Positions 26,337 through 34,840 of a stretch of DNA of 64,000 nucleotides are shown in pieces. The notes under the pieces are model-generated. The model saw only the letters and a list, made by a program, of their open reading frames with translations. It did not search any database and was not told the DNA's origin. Made by a program: the position numbers and the translations under genes. Where the stretch lies: NCBI RefSeq assembly GCF_016009175.1, contig NZ_JADUCM010000002.1:310001-374000 (forward strand). Direction: 5' to 3'. Origin of the DNA: Pseudomonas alkylphenolica. GTDB lineage: Bacteria > Pseudomonadota > Gammaproteobacteria > Pseudomonadales > Pseudomonadaceae. The stretch's first letter is position 1; each line of letters starts with the position of its first letter.

Positions 26337-26807
26337 ATGAAAGTTCTGTTCCTCTGCACCGCCAATAGCTGCCGCAGCATCCTGTCCGAAGCCGTGTTCA
26401 ATCACTTGGCCCCGACCGGTATGAAGGCCTTCAGCGCCGGAAGCCAGCCCAAGGGCGAGGTGCATCCGTTGTCCATCGCTGCGTTGCAGCGCGCCGGTAT
26501 TTCCACCGATGGTCTCAGCAGCAAGTCCAGTGACTCACACGCCGAGCTTGCCCCGGACTTTGTCATCACCGTCTGCGACAAGGCCGCTGGCGAAGCATGC
26601 CCCGTGTTCTTCGGGCCGGCAGTAAAAGCTCATTGGGGGCTTTCCGATCCGTCGGACCTGCAAGGTAGCGCCGCCGAACTGGATGAGGCTTTCGACGCCA
26701 CGCTTGAACACATCAAGCGCCGCATTACGGCATTTCTCGCATTGCCTTTCGAACAACTGGATGCCGCCCAGCTCAAGGCCGAGCTGGCACGCATCGGAAC
26801 GCTCTGA
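26337..26807 (+). CDS. arsC: Arsenate reductase, second LMW-phosphatase-type copy
   Basis: A 156-residue protein with P-loop CTANSCRS (Cys7, Cys12, Arg13) and a second Cys pair, Cys80 and Cys88 (VCDKAAGEAC). It differs strongly from the first ArsC in the P-loop and the C-terminal part, so it is not a recent duplicate. The extra Cys in the P-loop and longer tail are usual for the ArsC that accompanies Acr3 in Pseudomonas ars operons. The ATG at 26337 starts MKVLFLC, and an earlier in-frame start would overlap arsR. Confidence 0.9.
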   Translation: MKVLFLCTANSCRSILSEAVFNHLAPTGMKAFSAGSQPKGEVHPLSIAALQRAGISTDGLSSKSSDSHAELAPDFVITVCDKAAGEACPVFFGPAVKAHWGLSDPSDLQGSAAELDEAFDATLEHIKRRITAFLALPFEQLDAAQLKAELARIGTL

Positions 26808-26825
26808 CGTTAAGGGAGATTCACC

Positions 26826-27887
26826 ATGAGCAAGAGCCGCCTTTCATTCCTCGATCGCTACCTAACGGTCTGGATCTTTTTGGCCATGGGCCTTGGCATT
26901 GGCCTCGGCAGTCTCTTCCAGGGACTGCCTACATGGCTGAACAGCCTGTCGGTTGGCTCGACAAACATCCCCATTGCCATTGGCCTGATCGTCATGATGT
27001 ACCCGCCATTGGCGAAGGTGAAATATGAGGAACTGCCACAGGTCTTCAAAGACAAGCGCATCCTCGCTTTGTCGCTGATTCAGAACTGGGTGATTGGCCC
27101 GGTGCTGATGTTCGGGCTGGCTGTCGTTTTCCTCTCCGACAAGCCCGAGTACATGACCGGCCTGATCCTCATCGGCTTGGCACGCTGCATCGCCATGGTG
27201 CTGGTGTGGAACCAGATCGCGGGCGGCAACAACCAGTACGTTGCGGGCTTAGTCGCCTTCAACAGCATCTTCCAAATTCTGTTCTTCAGCGTGTATGCCT
27301 GGATCTTCCTGGGCCTTCTGCCGCCGCTGTTCGGCCTCGAAGGTAGCATCATCGAAACCAGCTTCATCGAAATTGCCCAATCGGTACTGATCTATCTGGG
27401 TATCCCATTCCTGGCTGGCTTCCTGACCCGCAAGATCCTGATCAGCCGTAAGGGCTCCGCGTGGTACGAGGAGCGCTTCATTCCGAAGATCAGCCCGCTG
27501 ACGCTCGTAGCGTTGCTGCTGACCATCGTCGCTATGTTCAGCCTGAAAGGCGACATGGTGCTGCAACTGCCTCTGGATGTGCTGCGCATCGCCATCCCAT
27601 TGACCATCTACTTCGTGGTGATGTTCTTCATCAGCTTCTGGATGGGCAAGCTGCTGGAGGCCGACTACCCACGCACCACCGCGCTGGCATTTACCGCTGC
27701 CAGTAACAACTTCGAACTGGCCATTGCCGTGGCCATTGCCACTTTTGGCCTTGCCTCGCCGGTAGCATTTGCCACCGTCATCGGGCCTTTGGTGGAAGTA
27801 CCGGTACTGATCTCCCTGGTCGGCGTTGCCTTGTGGCTCAAGCGTCGCTGGTTCGATCAGCCATCTGGTGCCTTGTCCCAGGAGTGA
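26826..27887 (+). CDS. acr3: Arsenite efflux permease Acr3
   Basis: A 353-residue protein with 10 predicted membrane helices. The conserved helix-4 cysteine is in [12 protein letters not shown], and the helix-9 region reads [19 protein letters not shown] with its essential Glu. Acr3 exports arsenite using the proton gradient. The start follows AGGGAGATTCACC. It lies 18 bp after arsC and 4 bp before arsH, inside the operon. Confidence 0.95.
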   Translation: MSKSRLSFLDRYLTVWIFLAMGLGIGLGSLFQGLPTWLNSLSVGSTNIPIAIGLIVMMYPPLAKVKYEELPQVFKDKRILALSLIQNWVIGPVLMFGLAVVFLSDKPEYMTGLILIGLARCIAMVLVWNQIAGGNNQYVAGLVAFNSIFQILFFSVYAWIFLGLLPPLFGLEGSIIETSFIEIAQSVLIYLGIPFLAGFLTRKILISRKGSAWYEERFIPKISPLTLVALLLTIVAMFSLKGDMVLQLPLDVLRIAIPLTIYFVVMFFISFWMGKLLEADYPRTTALAFTAASNNFELAIAVAIATFGLASPVAFATVIGPLVEVPVLISLVGVALWLKRRWFDQPSGALSQE

Positions 27888-27891
27888 AATC

Positions 27892-28608
27892 ATGACCGAA
27901 CACCATATCCCCAACATCGACAGTGATCTGATCGATCTGCCGTCTTCCGAAAAGCTGGCTATCGAGCAGCAGTCCACCCACAAACCGCGCATCCTGCTAC
28001 TGTATGGGTCGACCCGAGAACGCTCTTTCAGCCGCCTTCTGACCGAGGAAGCAGCCCGCCTGCTGGAGCACTTCGGTGCCGAGACGCGGATCTTCAATCC
28101 GTCGGGCCTGCCGCTGCCGGATGACGTACCCGACGACCACCCCATGGTCAAAGAGCTGCGCGACCTGGTGCTCTGGTCGGAAGGCATGGTCTGGTGTTCG
28201 CCAGAACGCCACGGTGCGATGACCGGCGTGTTCAAGTCGCAGATCGACTGGATTCCGCTGAGCATGGGTGCCGTGCGCCCCACTCAAGGCAAAACCCTCG
28301 CTGTGATGCAGGTCTGCGGGGGCTCGCAGTCGTTCAACGTGGTCAATCAGCTGCGCGTGCTTGGCCGCTGGATGCGCATGTTCACCATCCCTAACCAATC
28401 GTCAGTGCCGAAGGCCTATCTGGAGTTCGACGAGGCGGGCCGCATGAAGCCTTCTTCCTACTACGACCGTGTCGTCGACGTGATGGAGGAACTGGTGAAA
28501 TTCACCCTGCTGCTGCGTGATCGCGCCGACTATATGGTCGATCGCTACTCCGAACGCAAAGAGTCGGCTGAAGAACTATCGAAGCGCGTCAATCAACGCT
28601 CCATCTGA
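27892..28608 (+). CDS. arsH: Organoarsenical oxidase ArsH
   Basis: A 238-residue NADPH-dependent FMN flavoprotein. The FMN loop is [13 protein letters not shown], and the conserved [20 protein letters not shown] segment follows. ArsH oxidises toxic trivalent aryl or methyl arsenicals to pentavalent forms. The ATG at 27892 has GGAG 7 bases upstream. It is followed after 11 bp by the phosphatase gene. Confidence 0.93.
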   Translation: MTEHHIPNIDSDLIDLPSSEKLAIEQQSTHKPRILLLYGSTRERSFSRLLTEEAARLLEHFGAETRIFNPSGLPLPDDVPDDHPMVKELRDLVLWSEGMVWCSPERHGAMTGVFKSQIDWIPLSMGAVRPTQGKTLAVMQVCGGSQSFNVVNQLRVLGRWMRMFTIPNQSSVPKAYLEFDEAGRMKPSSYYDRVVDVMEELVKFTLLLRDRADYMVDRYSERKESAEELSKRVNQRSI

Positions 28609-28619
28609 GGCTTTTGAGC

Positions 28620-29123
28620 ATGCAACTGCACCCGTATTCCGTGCTGACTACTCCCCAGTTGATCGGCCAACTGATCTTCACCCCGTGCCCTGGTACCAAG
28701 GACACGTCGGTCTCCCAGGCTCTGGCGACACTGCGCGATGCCGGTGCGAGCGCACTGGTAACCCTGATGCCGGATGAAGAGCTGCTGCAGAACGAGGTCG
28801 ATCTACTGCCTGAAGAATGCCAGCTGTTGGGCCTCGAATGGTTCCACCTGCCGGTGGAGGATGATCAGGCTCCCGGCGAGCCCTTTGCTGCCGCCTGGGA
28901 AACCCATCGGGAGCGCCTAAAAGAGCTGGTGATGGCTGGCAAATCGATCGCTATTCACTGCAAGGGTGGCTCGGGCCGTACCGGCTTGTTCGCAGCCCGC
29001 CTGATGATCGAGTGCGGCATTCCTGTGCACGAGGCCATCGCTCAGGTTCAGGCCCTGCGCCCGCGAGCGATTCAAAACCCTGCACACGTCAGCTACATCA
29101 ATCAGTTCACCAATACCCTCTGA
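28620..29123 (+). CDS. Dual-specificity-type phosphatase of ars operons (CDKN3-like)
   Basis: A 167-residue protein with the cysteine-phosphatase loop [10 protein letters not shown] (Cys114, Arg120) and the general-acid loop region near [11 protein letters not shown]. This is the fold of CDKN3-like dual-specificity phosphatases. Such genes recur between arsH and the arsenical GAPDH in Pseudomonas ars operons, but their role is not established. It might act on a phospho- or arseno-ester, by inference. The ATG at 28620 has GAGG upstream; a TTG two codons earlier is less likely. Confidence 0.85.
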   Translation: MQLHPYSVLTTPQLIGQLIFTPCPGTKDTSVSQALATLRDAGASALVTLMPDEELLQNEVDLLPEECQLLGLEWFHLPVEDDQAPGEPFAAAWETHRERLKELVMAGKSIAIHCKGGSGRTGLFAARLMIECGIPVHEAIAQVQALRPRAIQNPAHVSYINQFTNTL

Positions 29124-29155
29124 CCGCTCGCGAACCGCGACTCGAGAACAAGAAC

Positions 29156-30160
29156 ATGGCAATCAAAGTAGGCATCAATGGGTTTGGACGTATCGGTCGC
29201 TTGGCGCTGCGCGCGTCCTGGGACTGGCCGGAATTCGAATTCGTACAGATCAATGACCCGGCCGGGGACGCTGAGACCCACGCCCACCTGATCAACTTCG
29301 ACTCGATCCACGGACGCTGGCACCGCGAAGCAGGTGCAGAAGGCGACTCGGTGGTGATCGATGGCAAACGCATCAAGGTCACAGCGAACAAGACCATCGC
29401 CGACACCGACTGGTCGGGCTGCGACCTGGTCATCGAGGCCAGCGGCAAGATGAAGTCGGTAGCCGTGCTCCAGGCCTACCTGGATCAGGGCGTCAAACGC
29501 GTGGTGGTCTGTGCCCCGGTGAAGGAAAAAGGCGCGCTGAACGTGGTGATGGGCGTAAACCAGCACCTGTTCGACCCGGCCCAGCACCGCATTGTCACCG
29601 CCGCTTCCTGCACCACCAACTGCCTGGCCCCGGTGGTCAAAGTGATTCACGAGAACCTGGGCATCCGCCACGGCTCGATCACCACCATCCATGACCTGAC
29701 CAATACCCAGAGCATCCTTGATACCCCGCACAAGGACCTGCGCCGCGCCCGTGCCTCGGGCATGAGCCTGATCCCGACCACCACCGGTTCGGCTACAGCG
29801 ATCGCCGAGATCTTCCCCGAACTGCGCGGCAAGCTGAATGGTCACGCCGTGCGCGTACCGCTGGCCAACGCCTCGCTGACCGACTGCGTGTTCGAGGTGG
29901 CCCGTGAAACCACGGCTGAAGAGGTCAACTCGCTGCTGAAGGCGGCTGCCGAAGGCCCGTTGAAGGACATCCTGGGCTACGAAGAACGCCCACTGGTGTC
30001 CATCGACTACCGCACCGATCCGCGGTCTTCGATCATCGATGCGCTGTCGACCCTGGTGGTCAACGGCACTCAGGTGAAGATCTACGCCTGGTACGACAAC
30101 GAGTGGGGCTACGCCAATCGTGCAGCGGAGCTGGCCCGACTGGTCGGCACGGCGGAGTAA
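29156..30160 (+). CDS. gapdh: ars-operon glyceraldehyde-3-phosphate dehydrogenase
   Basis: A 334-residue GAPDH. The NAD motif INGFGRIGR is near the N terminus, the catalytic Cys is in ASCTTNC, and the C-terminal [10 protein letters not shown] is typical. In arsJ operons the enzyme uses arsenate in place of phosphate and makes 1-arseno-3-phosphoglycerate, which ArsJ exports. It is located 9 bp before arsJ. That pairing, not the sequence alone, sets it apart from glycolytic GapA. Confidence 0.93.
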   Translation: MAIKVGINGFGRIGRLALRASWDWPEFEFVQINDPAGDAETHAHLINFDSIHGRWHREAGAEGDSVVIDGKRIKVTANKTIADTDWSGCDLVIEASGKMKSVAVLQAYLDQGVKRVVVCAPVKEKGALNVVMGVNQHLFDPAQHRIVTAASCTTNCLAPVVKVIHENLGIRHGSITTIHDLTNTQSILDTPHKDLRRARASGMSLIPTTTGSATAIAEIFPELRGKLNGHAVRVPLANASLTDCVFEVARETTAEEVNSLLKAAAEGPLKDILGYEERPLVSIDYRTDPRSSIIDALSTLVVNGTQVKIYAWYDNEWGYANRAAELARLVGTAE

Positions 30161-30169
30161 ACGGCGATC

Positions 30170-31402
30170 ATGAAGGCGTTGTCAGCCCTGTCTACGGAAG
30201 TGCGTCAGTACCTGCTGGTTACCGGCAATTACTGGGCCTTCACCCTCACCGACGGCGCGTTGCGCATGTTGGTGGTTTTGCACTTCCATACACTTGGCTA
30301 CACACCGCTGCAGATCGCCGCGCTGTTCCTGTTCTACGAAATTTTCGGCGTGATCACCAACCTGGTGGGCGGCTACCTCGGCGCCCGCCTGGGTCTCAAT
30401 CGCACCATGAACATCGGCCTGGGCATGCAGGTCCTGGCCTTGCTGATGCTCACGGTGCCAGCGGCCTGGCTGACGGTGCCTTGGGTGATGGCAGCCCAAG
30501 CCTTGTCCGGCGTCGCCAAGGACCTCAACAAGATGAGTGCCAAGAGTTCTATCAAGCTCTTGGTGCCAGATAGCCAGCAAGGCACCCTCTACAAGTGGGT
30601 AGCCATCCTCACCGGTTCGAAGAACGCGCTCAAAGGCGTGGGCTTCTTCCTCGGCGGTGCACTGCTCGCGCTGCTCGGCTTCTCCATGGCGGTGCTGGCC
30701 ATGGCGGCGGTGCTGGCATTGATCTGGATAGGCAGCTTGCTGCTGCTGAAAAAAGACCTGGGCAAGGCCAAGGCCAAACCAAAATTCCGCGACATGCTGT
30801 CCAAAAGCCGGGCGATCAACATCCTCTCGGCCGCACGATTGTTTCTCTTTGGCGCTCGCGACGTCTGGTTCGTCGTAGCGCTGCCGGTCTACCTGAGCAC
30901 CACATTTGGTTGGGACTTCTGGTTGGTCGGCGGCTTTCTTGCCGCTTGGATCATCGGCTACGGCATCGTGCAGTCGTTTGCCCCCAGCATCACCGGCAAG
31001 AAGCGTGGCCATGTGCCGGACGGCCAAGCGGCCTTCATCTGGGCCATCGCGCTGGCCGGGCTACCCGCATTAATTGCTCTGGGGCTGAGCACAGGCTGGT
31101 CGGCTCAGCTGGTACTGCTCGGTGGGCTGATGCTGTTTGGCGTGCTGTTCGCCGTGAACTCATCGCTGCACAGCTACCTGATTGTCAGCTATGCCAAGGA
31201 AGACGGCGTCTCTCTGGATGTGGGCTTCTACTACATGTCCAACGCTCTCGGGCGCTTGGTCGGCACGCTGCTGTCAGGTTGGGTGTTCCAGGCCTATGGG
31301 CTGGAGGCCTGCTTGTGGGTATCGAGCGCTTTTGTACTGGCTGCCGCCCTCATCTCAATCGCCTTGCCCCGGCACGGCGACACTACACAGCCGCCAAGCT
31401 GA
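30170..31402 (+). CDS. arsJ: Organoarsenical efflux MFS transporter ArsJ
   Basis: A 410-residue MFS protein with about 11-12 helices. It starts RQYLLVTGNYWAFTLTDGAL, characteristic of ArsJ, and keeps KDLNKMSAKSSIK after helix 4. ArsJ exports 1-arseno-3-phosphoglycerate, which then falls apart to arsenate outside. Paired with the adjacent GAPDH it gives an arsenate-efflux route without reduction. It is the last gene of the operon. Confidence 0.93.
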   Translation: MKALSALSTEVRQYLLVTGNYWAFTLTDGALRMLVVLHFHTLGYTPLQIAALFLFYEIFGVITNLVGGYLGARLGLNRTMNIGLGMQVLALLMLTVPAAWLTVPWVMAAQALSGVAKDLNKMSAKSSIKLLVPDSQQGTLYKWVAILTGSKNALKGVGFFLGGALLALLGFSMAVLAMAAVLALIWIGSLLLLKKDLGKAKAKPKFRDMLSKSRAINILSAARLFLFGARDVWFVVALPVYLSTTFGWDFWLVGGFLAAWIIGYGIVQSFAPSITGKKRGHVPDGQAAFIWAIALAGLPALIALGLSTGWSAQLVLLGGLMLFGVLFAVNSSLHSYLIVSYAKEDGVSLDVGFYYMSNALGRLVGTLLSGWVFQAYGLEACLWVSSAFVLAAALISIALPRHGDTTQPPS

Positions 31403-31413
31403 CCAACGACCAT

Positions 31414-31440
31414 CAGGCGGGGGCTCTCATGCCTCCGCCT
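31414..31440. terminator. Terminator-like hairpin between arsJ and the ArsO-like gene
   Basis: AGGCGGGGG at about 31415 can pair with CCTCCGCCT at 31432-31440, followed by TTT. It overlaps the end of the convergent flavoprotein gene and could stop both transcripts. Confidence 0.5.
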
Positions 31441-32503
31441 TTACCAGTAATTGTTCGATTTCAGCAACAGTGCTGCGGGCTGTACGGGTCACCCCGATCA
31501 AAGTCGCTGACGCCGATCCCGTCCACTCGCCATAGCCCACCAGCCATAGCCTCGGCTCGCTCACAGCACGAGTCCCCTCGACCGCCACGCGCCCATCCTC
31601 GGTAACCACTCCAAGACTGGCCAGGTGCCCCAACGCCGGTTTGAATCCGGTGCACCAGATCACCGCGTCGACTACCGTCTCCGTCCCATCGGCCCAGACC
31701 ACACCATTAGATGTGAAACGCACGAATGGACGTACAGAATGCAGTACACCGCGTTCACGCGCTTCGACCACTGGCGGCACCATAACGACATCACCCAATC
31801 CGCCTACGGGCTGATCAATGACACGCCCTTCCATCTGGGCTTTCCAGCGTTCTGTGGCCCTCTCGAACAGCACACGACCATCCACATCGTCAGGCAGGAA
31901 AAGCGGATCAGTTGGTGTAACCCAGGTCGCGTCCGCCACCTTGGAAACTTCAGCGAGAACCTGTGCTCCGGAGTTACCGCCACCGACTACCAGCACACGC
32001 TTACCCGAGAAGGCCTGTGGTTCAACATAGTAGGCGGAATGCAGCTGTTGGCCACGGAATAACTCGGCACCGGGGTACATGGGAATATTGGGGTTGCTCC
32101 AGGTGCCCGTAGCACTGATCACGGCTTTGGCATCCCATTGACCCTGCTCCGAACGCACGCGTAAAGCGTCGGCGATTCGCTCGACTGAGTTGACTCGCAC
32201 CGGCCGCTCGATGGGGAACTGATAGCGTGCTTCATACTGAGTCAGGTAATCGATGACATGCTCGCGAGCGGGATAGCCATCCTGCACCGGAGGCATCATC
32301 CAGCCAGGAATGGAGCTCCAAGTGGCCGGGGAGAACAATCGCAGGGAGTTCCAGCCGTGACGCCAAGCCCCGCCGGGTCCCTGCTCGGCGTCGAGAATGA
32401 CAAACGACAGCCCAGTACGACGTAAAAAATACGCCGCTGCCAAGGCTGCTTGCCCACCGCCGATGATAACCACATCCCACAAGTGCTTTGTATGAGCTTT
32501 CAT
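31427..32503 (-). CDS. arsO: ArsO-like flavin-containing monooxygenase
   Basis: A 358-residue flavoprotein. The FAD motif [17 protein letters not shown] is at about residues 11-27, and [10 protein letters not shown] follows. The NADPH motif [17 protein letters not shown] is mid-protein, and the turn WCTGFKPAL is late. It resembles the NAD(P)H-dependent ArsO proteins of actinobacterial and proteobacterial ars clusters. The biochemical role of ArsO is not well defined. It is convergent with arsJ. Confidence 0.82.
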   Translation of the reverse strand: MKAHTKHLWDVVIIGGGQAALAAAYFLRRTGLSFVILDAEQGPGGAWRHGWNSLRLFSPATWSSIPGWMMPPVQDGYPAREHVIDYLTQYEARYQFPIERPVRVNSVERIADALRVRSEQGQWDAKAVISATGTWSNPNIPMYPGAELFRGQQLHSAYYVEPQAFSGKRVLVVGGGNSGAQVLAEVSKVADATWVTPTDPLFLPDDVDGRVLFERATERWKAQMEGRVIDQPVGGLGDVVMVPPVVEARERGVLHSVRPFVRFTSNGVVWADGTETVVDAVIWCTGFKPALGHLASLGVVTEDGRVAVEGTRAVSEPRLWLVGYGEWTGSASATLIGVTRTARSTVAEIEQLLVKAEA

Positions 32504-32757
32504 TCGGGCGCTCCAACGAACCAGTGAAGGGGTTATCTTTTCAGATAGCGAACTTTATTTCTAACATTCTTACCTCCTCAGGTTGAATGGAGGATTGTGG
32601 CAAAATCAATAACGCTCAACTGGCCTTCGGCCCAAAGCTCACTATCCAGATGGCTGCCATGACGGTCTGCAGGAGGTCGGGATAGGCCTATGCGATATGC
32701 CTGCATCTGAAAAGCGAAGAAAAGTACGGGGAAATGGCCAGAGTGGCAGTTAGATTG
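32504..32757. other. Intergenic region between arsO and the antitoxin fragment
   Basis: About 250 bp with no convincing gene. It would carry the arsO promoter. Nothing else was recognised. Confidence 0.5.
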
Positions 32758-32949
32758 TTATGTGTAGACACCATGTTCGAGTCGTACCAAAAAATCTCTC
32801 ACACTCTCGTATCCCCTATGGGTTTCCAATAGTTTGCAGGGTGAAAGCTGGCCAAGACCATACGCGGGCTGGGTAAACCAGATTTTGGCAAGCTTAGCGC
32901 TACCAAGCGCTTCCTCAGCCATTGCCAAAATCAGCTCGCGCCTTCGCAT
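32758..32949 (-). pseudogene. C-terminal part of a Xre/MbcA/ParS-type antitoxin (truncated)
   Basis: The 63 codons end with KLLETHRGYESVRDFLVRLEHGVYT. This matches the toxin-binding domain of MbcA/ParS antitoxins, which typically ends with a Leu-x-Arg-Ile-Glu-x-Gly-Val-Tyr pattern. The N-terminal helix-turn-helix of the usual 120-150-residue protein is missing. The frame stays open upstream for about 45 codons but has no start codon there and no HTH. No RES-domain toxin gene is adjacent. This is probably the remnant of a toxin-antitoxin pair. Confidence 0.6.
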
Positions 32950-33251
32950 GAAGGAATAGTACTGAGTACTCCAGCACTCGATAGGATATTTTGCACAAGC
33001 TTCAAAAAATTGTGGTTTGTTCAGAGGGATCCCCCTAATAAGAACTGTTAAGCTAAATATCCAATTGTCAACGCGCGTAAAACAGAGCTAAATTCAGAAA
33101 GTCTAGATCTAGGCCAATACCATAAGTCATAACTGGGCTCGCTCTTAGGGCGGTGGTCGCTCACCACAGAGTCAGAGCTTGTGATGTGTAGATCCACTCG
33201 CAGAATTAGATAGTGCACATTATTGAAATTCTATAGGGAACTTTACCGACT
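32950..33251. other. Gene-poor AT-rich stretch in the island
   Basis: No gene is supported. A minus-strand promoter-like TTGACA lies at about 33065, ahead of the antitoxin remnant. Otherwise nothing was recognised. Confidence 0.45.
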
Positions 33252-33944
33252 TCATAAGTCAGCATATAGCCTTGGCGTAGATTTCACAGGGGGTTTAGCG
33301 ACGGCCTCTGCATTATGCATATGGAGGAGCCGAGTGTTATAGAGTAGTCGAGTGGTGTTTTTCTTACGAAGGTCTAGTTCTCCAAGTTTGTAACTGGTGT
33401 TTTTAGTCTGATAGACCACGGCACTTTGATTGGTTTCGACACCGTTGTAAATAACGATTCGCTCGAGCTCTTCAAGGGCCCAGTGACAATGTCCGTTGAT
33501 TGATGGTGGGGACATGAGCTGTATGTGCTTGATTGAAACATTCTTCGCGGTGAGCAAGTAATTCCGTAGCTCATATGCACACTCGACTACCGCTGCGCGC
33601 TCGTGCCCCGTCTGAATGCAGATGATTGTTACGATAAAACAGAGACCCTCGATCTCACAATAACTCGAAGTCCGTACATCGTGGTGCACGGGGTCAAAAA
33701 CAAAAATCACTAATGGCTCCAAAGCTGAGTCAGGGAAAACCGCCGCTAACAAGCAGTACCAGTCGGCGTCAGAGAGCGTGGACGTCGATTGGAGGATTGG
33801 CTTGCAAGGGGGAGTAGGATACTGCCAAGGGCAAATGAACACTATAGTTTGTAGCGCTATAGGGCTCACAAAGGCTTCATCGTACCTTTTGTAGGGAACG
33901 ATGATGGAATTGAAGGAAGCCTTTGGCTCTGCATTACGAAGCAC
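33252..33944 (-). CDS. Hypothetical protein, divergent and overlapping the XRE gene
   Basis: Up to 230 residues, not recognised. The frame is long for this AT-rich region and has plausible composition, with several cysteines and a charged C-terminal part (SYKLGELDLRKKNTTRLL). The only available starts are GTG or TTG. The first, at 33942-33944, overlaps the 5' end of the divergent XRE gene by 44 bases, so a later start is likely. It could be spurious. Confidence 0.35.
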   Translation of the reverse strand: MLRNAEPKASFNSIIVPYKRYDEAFVSPIALQTIVFICPWQYPTPPCKPILQSTSTLSDADWYCLLAAVFPDSALEPLVIFVFDPVHHDVRTSSYCEIEGLCFIVTIICIQTGHERAAVVECAYELRNYLLTAKNVSIKHIQLMSPPSINGHCHWALEELERIVIYNGVETNQSAVVYQTKNTSYKLGELDLRKKNTTRLLYNTRLLHMHNAEAVAKPPVKSTPRLYADL

Positions 33945-34185
33945 GCGTCTCCGTCAACGTCTGACCCAGGAAGATTTCGGTGAAGTCAGCAGCAGAACGT
34001 ACATCAGCATGCTCGAACGAGGGATTAAAAATGTAACCATTGAAAAAGTGGCAGAGCTTGCAGGAAGATTAGAGGTTCATCCGCTTAGCCTATTGGTCGA
34101 AACCTTCATGGTTTTGGATCCTGAGACAGACCTTGAGTCACTTTTCGAGCGCGTACGCAATGAGCTCGCACACCATTCAGGGTAG
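33901..34185 (+). CDS. Small XRE-family (Cro/CI-type) DNA-binding protein
   Basis: 94 residues, almost all one helix-turn-helix domain: LRQRLTQEDFGEVSSRTYISMLERGIKNVTIEKVAELAGRLEVHPLSLL. AGGGA precedes the start at a short distance, and a second ATG directly follows the first. It lies next to the internal island end at 34335. It could control the gin operon, the divergent hypothetical gene or a lost toxin; the sequence does not decide. Confidence 0.78.
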   Translation: MMELKEAFGSALRSTRLRQRLTQEDFGEVSSRTYISMLERGIKNVTIEKVAELAGRLEVHPLSLLVETFMVLDPETDLESLFERVRNELAHHSG

Positions 34186-34334
34186 GTGCCTGTCCGGCAG
34201 TTGGCTTCTTCCGACGGCCAGCTCTTAGCCGCTCTGTGCCGGTCGTCATTGCGCCGCGCAATGGCCGAGTTGGACGCAACCACCGATCAGCAAGAATGGA
34301 CTTGACGGGGCAGCGGCATAGCAAATTTTGCGAT

Positions 34335-34400
34335 CCACCGGCTTGTAAGTAAGGTATGGACACTTTGCCGCGGTCTGCAGTGTCCTTCTTCCTGTCCATG
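34335..34400. repeat. Internal third copy of the GInt end sequence
   Basis: Positions 34335-34362 match the left island end 15979-16006 at 26 of 28 bases, starting CCACCGGCTTGTAAG and ending TATGGACA. An inverted TGTCCAT box follows at 34393-34399, as at the left end. It lies 36 bp beyond the ginD stop codon. It therefore looks like a complete GInt 3' end directly abutting the gin operon. Confidence 0.75.
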
Positions 34401-34435
34401 GTCTGTGGGAAATTTTTGACCTCCATGGGTAATAG

Positions 34436-34840
34436 CTACCGCAGCCTTGTGACGTTGCTAGGAAGCGGTGAGGATCTGAGTTTTTCCAGTTCGAGAGTAA
34501 GCTCTAAGATTTTTGCATCGGCCTCTACGAGCTTTGAACAAACGATATCGCGCTGAATTTTCAGGTCCGCAATCTGTTCTCGAAGTGTTCTATTCTTTTC
34601 TCTTTGCTTCAATGCTGCCTGGCGGAGCGAAGGCGCTGCCGGAGCCGCATGGTGAGCCACCCAGGATTGGATCTCTATGACCAGTTCGGGGTATCTAGCT
34701 TTCTTCAATGCCGTCGGATCTGTGCCAGCTTCTTTTGCAACTAAGTTTTGTGAAAGTATAGAGCCTTTTGGCACCCTCAGTGGTTCATCTTTCTTTAGCC
34801 GTTCAAAAGCTTCCCTGAAAGCAAGTTCTGCTTTACCCAT
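34436..34840 (-). CDS. ginD: GinD-like small helical DNA-binding protein
   Basis: 134 residues. An N-terminal helix-turn-helix-like part (SILSQNLVAKEAGTDPTALKKARYPEL) is followed by a coiled coil at about residues 80-120 (REKNRTLREQIADLK). This is the layout of GinD, the small protein reported as essential with GinA, B and C for GInt integration and excision. It overlaps the end of ginC by 8 bases and completes the four-gene operon. Confidence 0.8.
   Translation of the reverse strand: MGKAELAFREAFERLKKDEPLRVPKGSILSQNLVAKEAGTDPTALKKARYPELVIEIQSWVAHHAAPAAPSLRQAALKQREKNRTLREQIADLKIQRDIVCSKLVEADAKILELTLELEKLRSSPLPSNVTRLR

Noticed and set aside
29012..29155. Longer N terminus for the GAPDH
   Set aside because: The frame is open upstream, but the family start [11 protein letters not shown] at 29156 is clear and the extension overlaps the phosphatase gene.
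30182..31027. A 281-codon minus-strand frame opposite arsJ
   Set aside because: Mirror of a membrane transporter gene in the operon; no ribosome site or domain.
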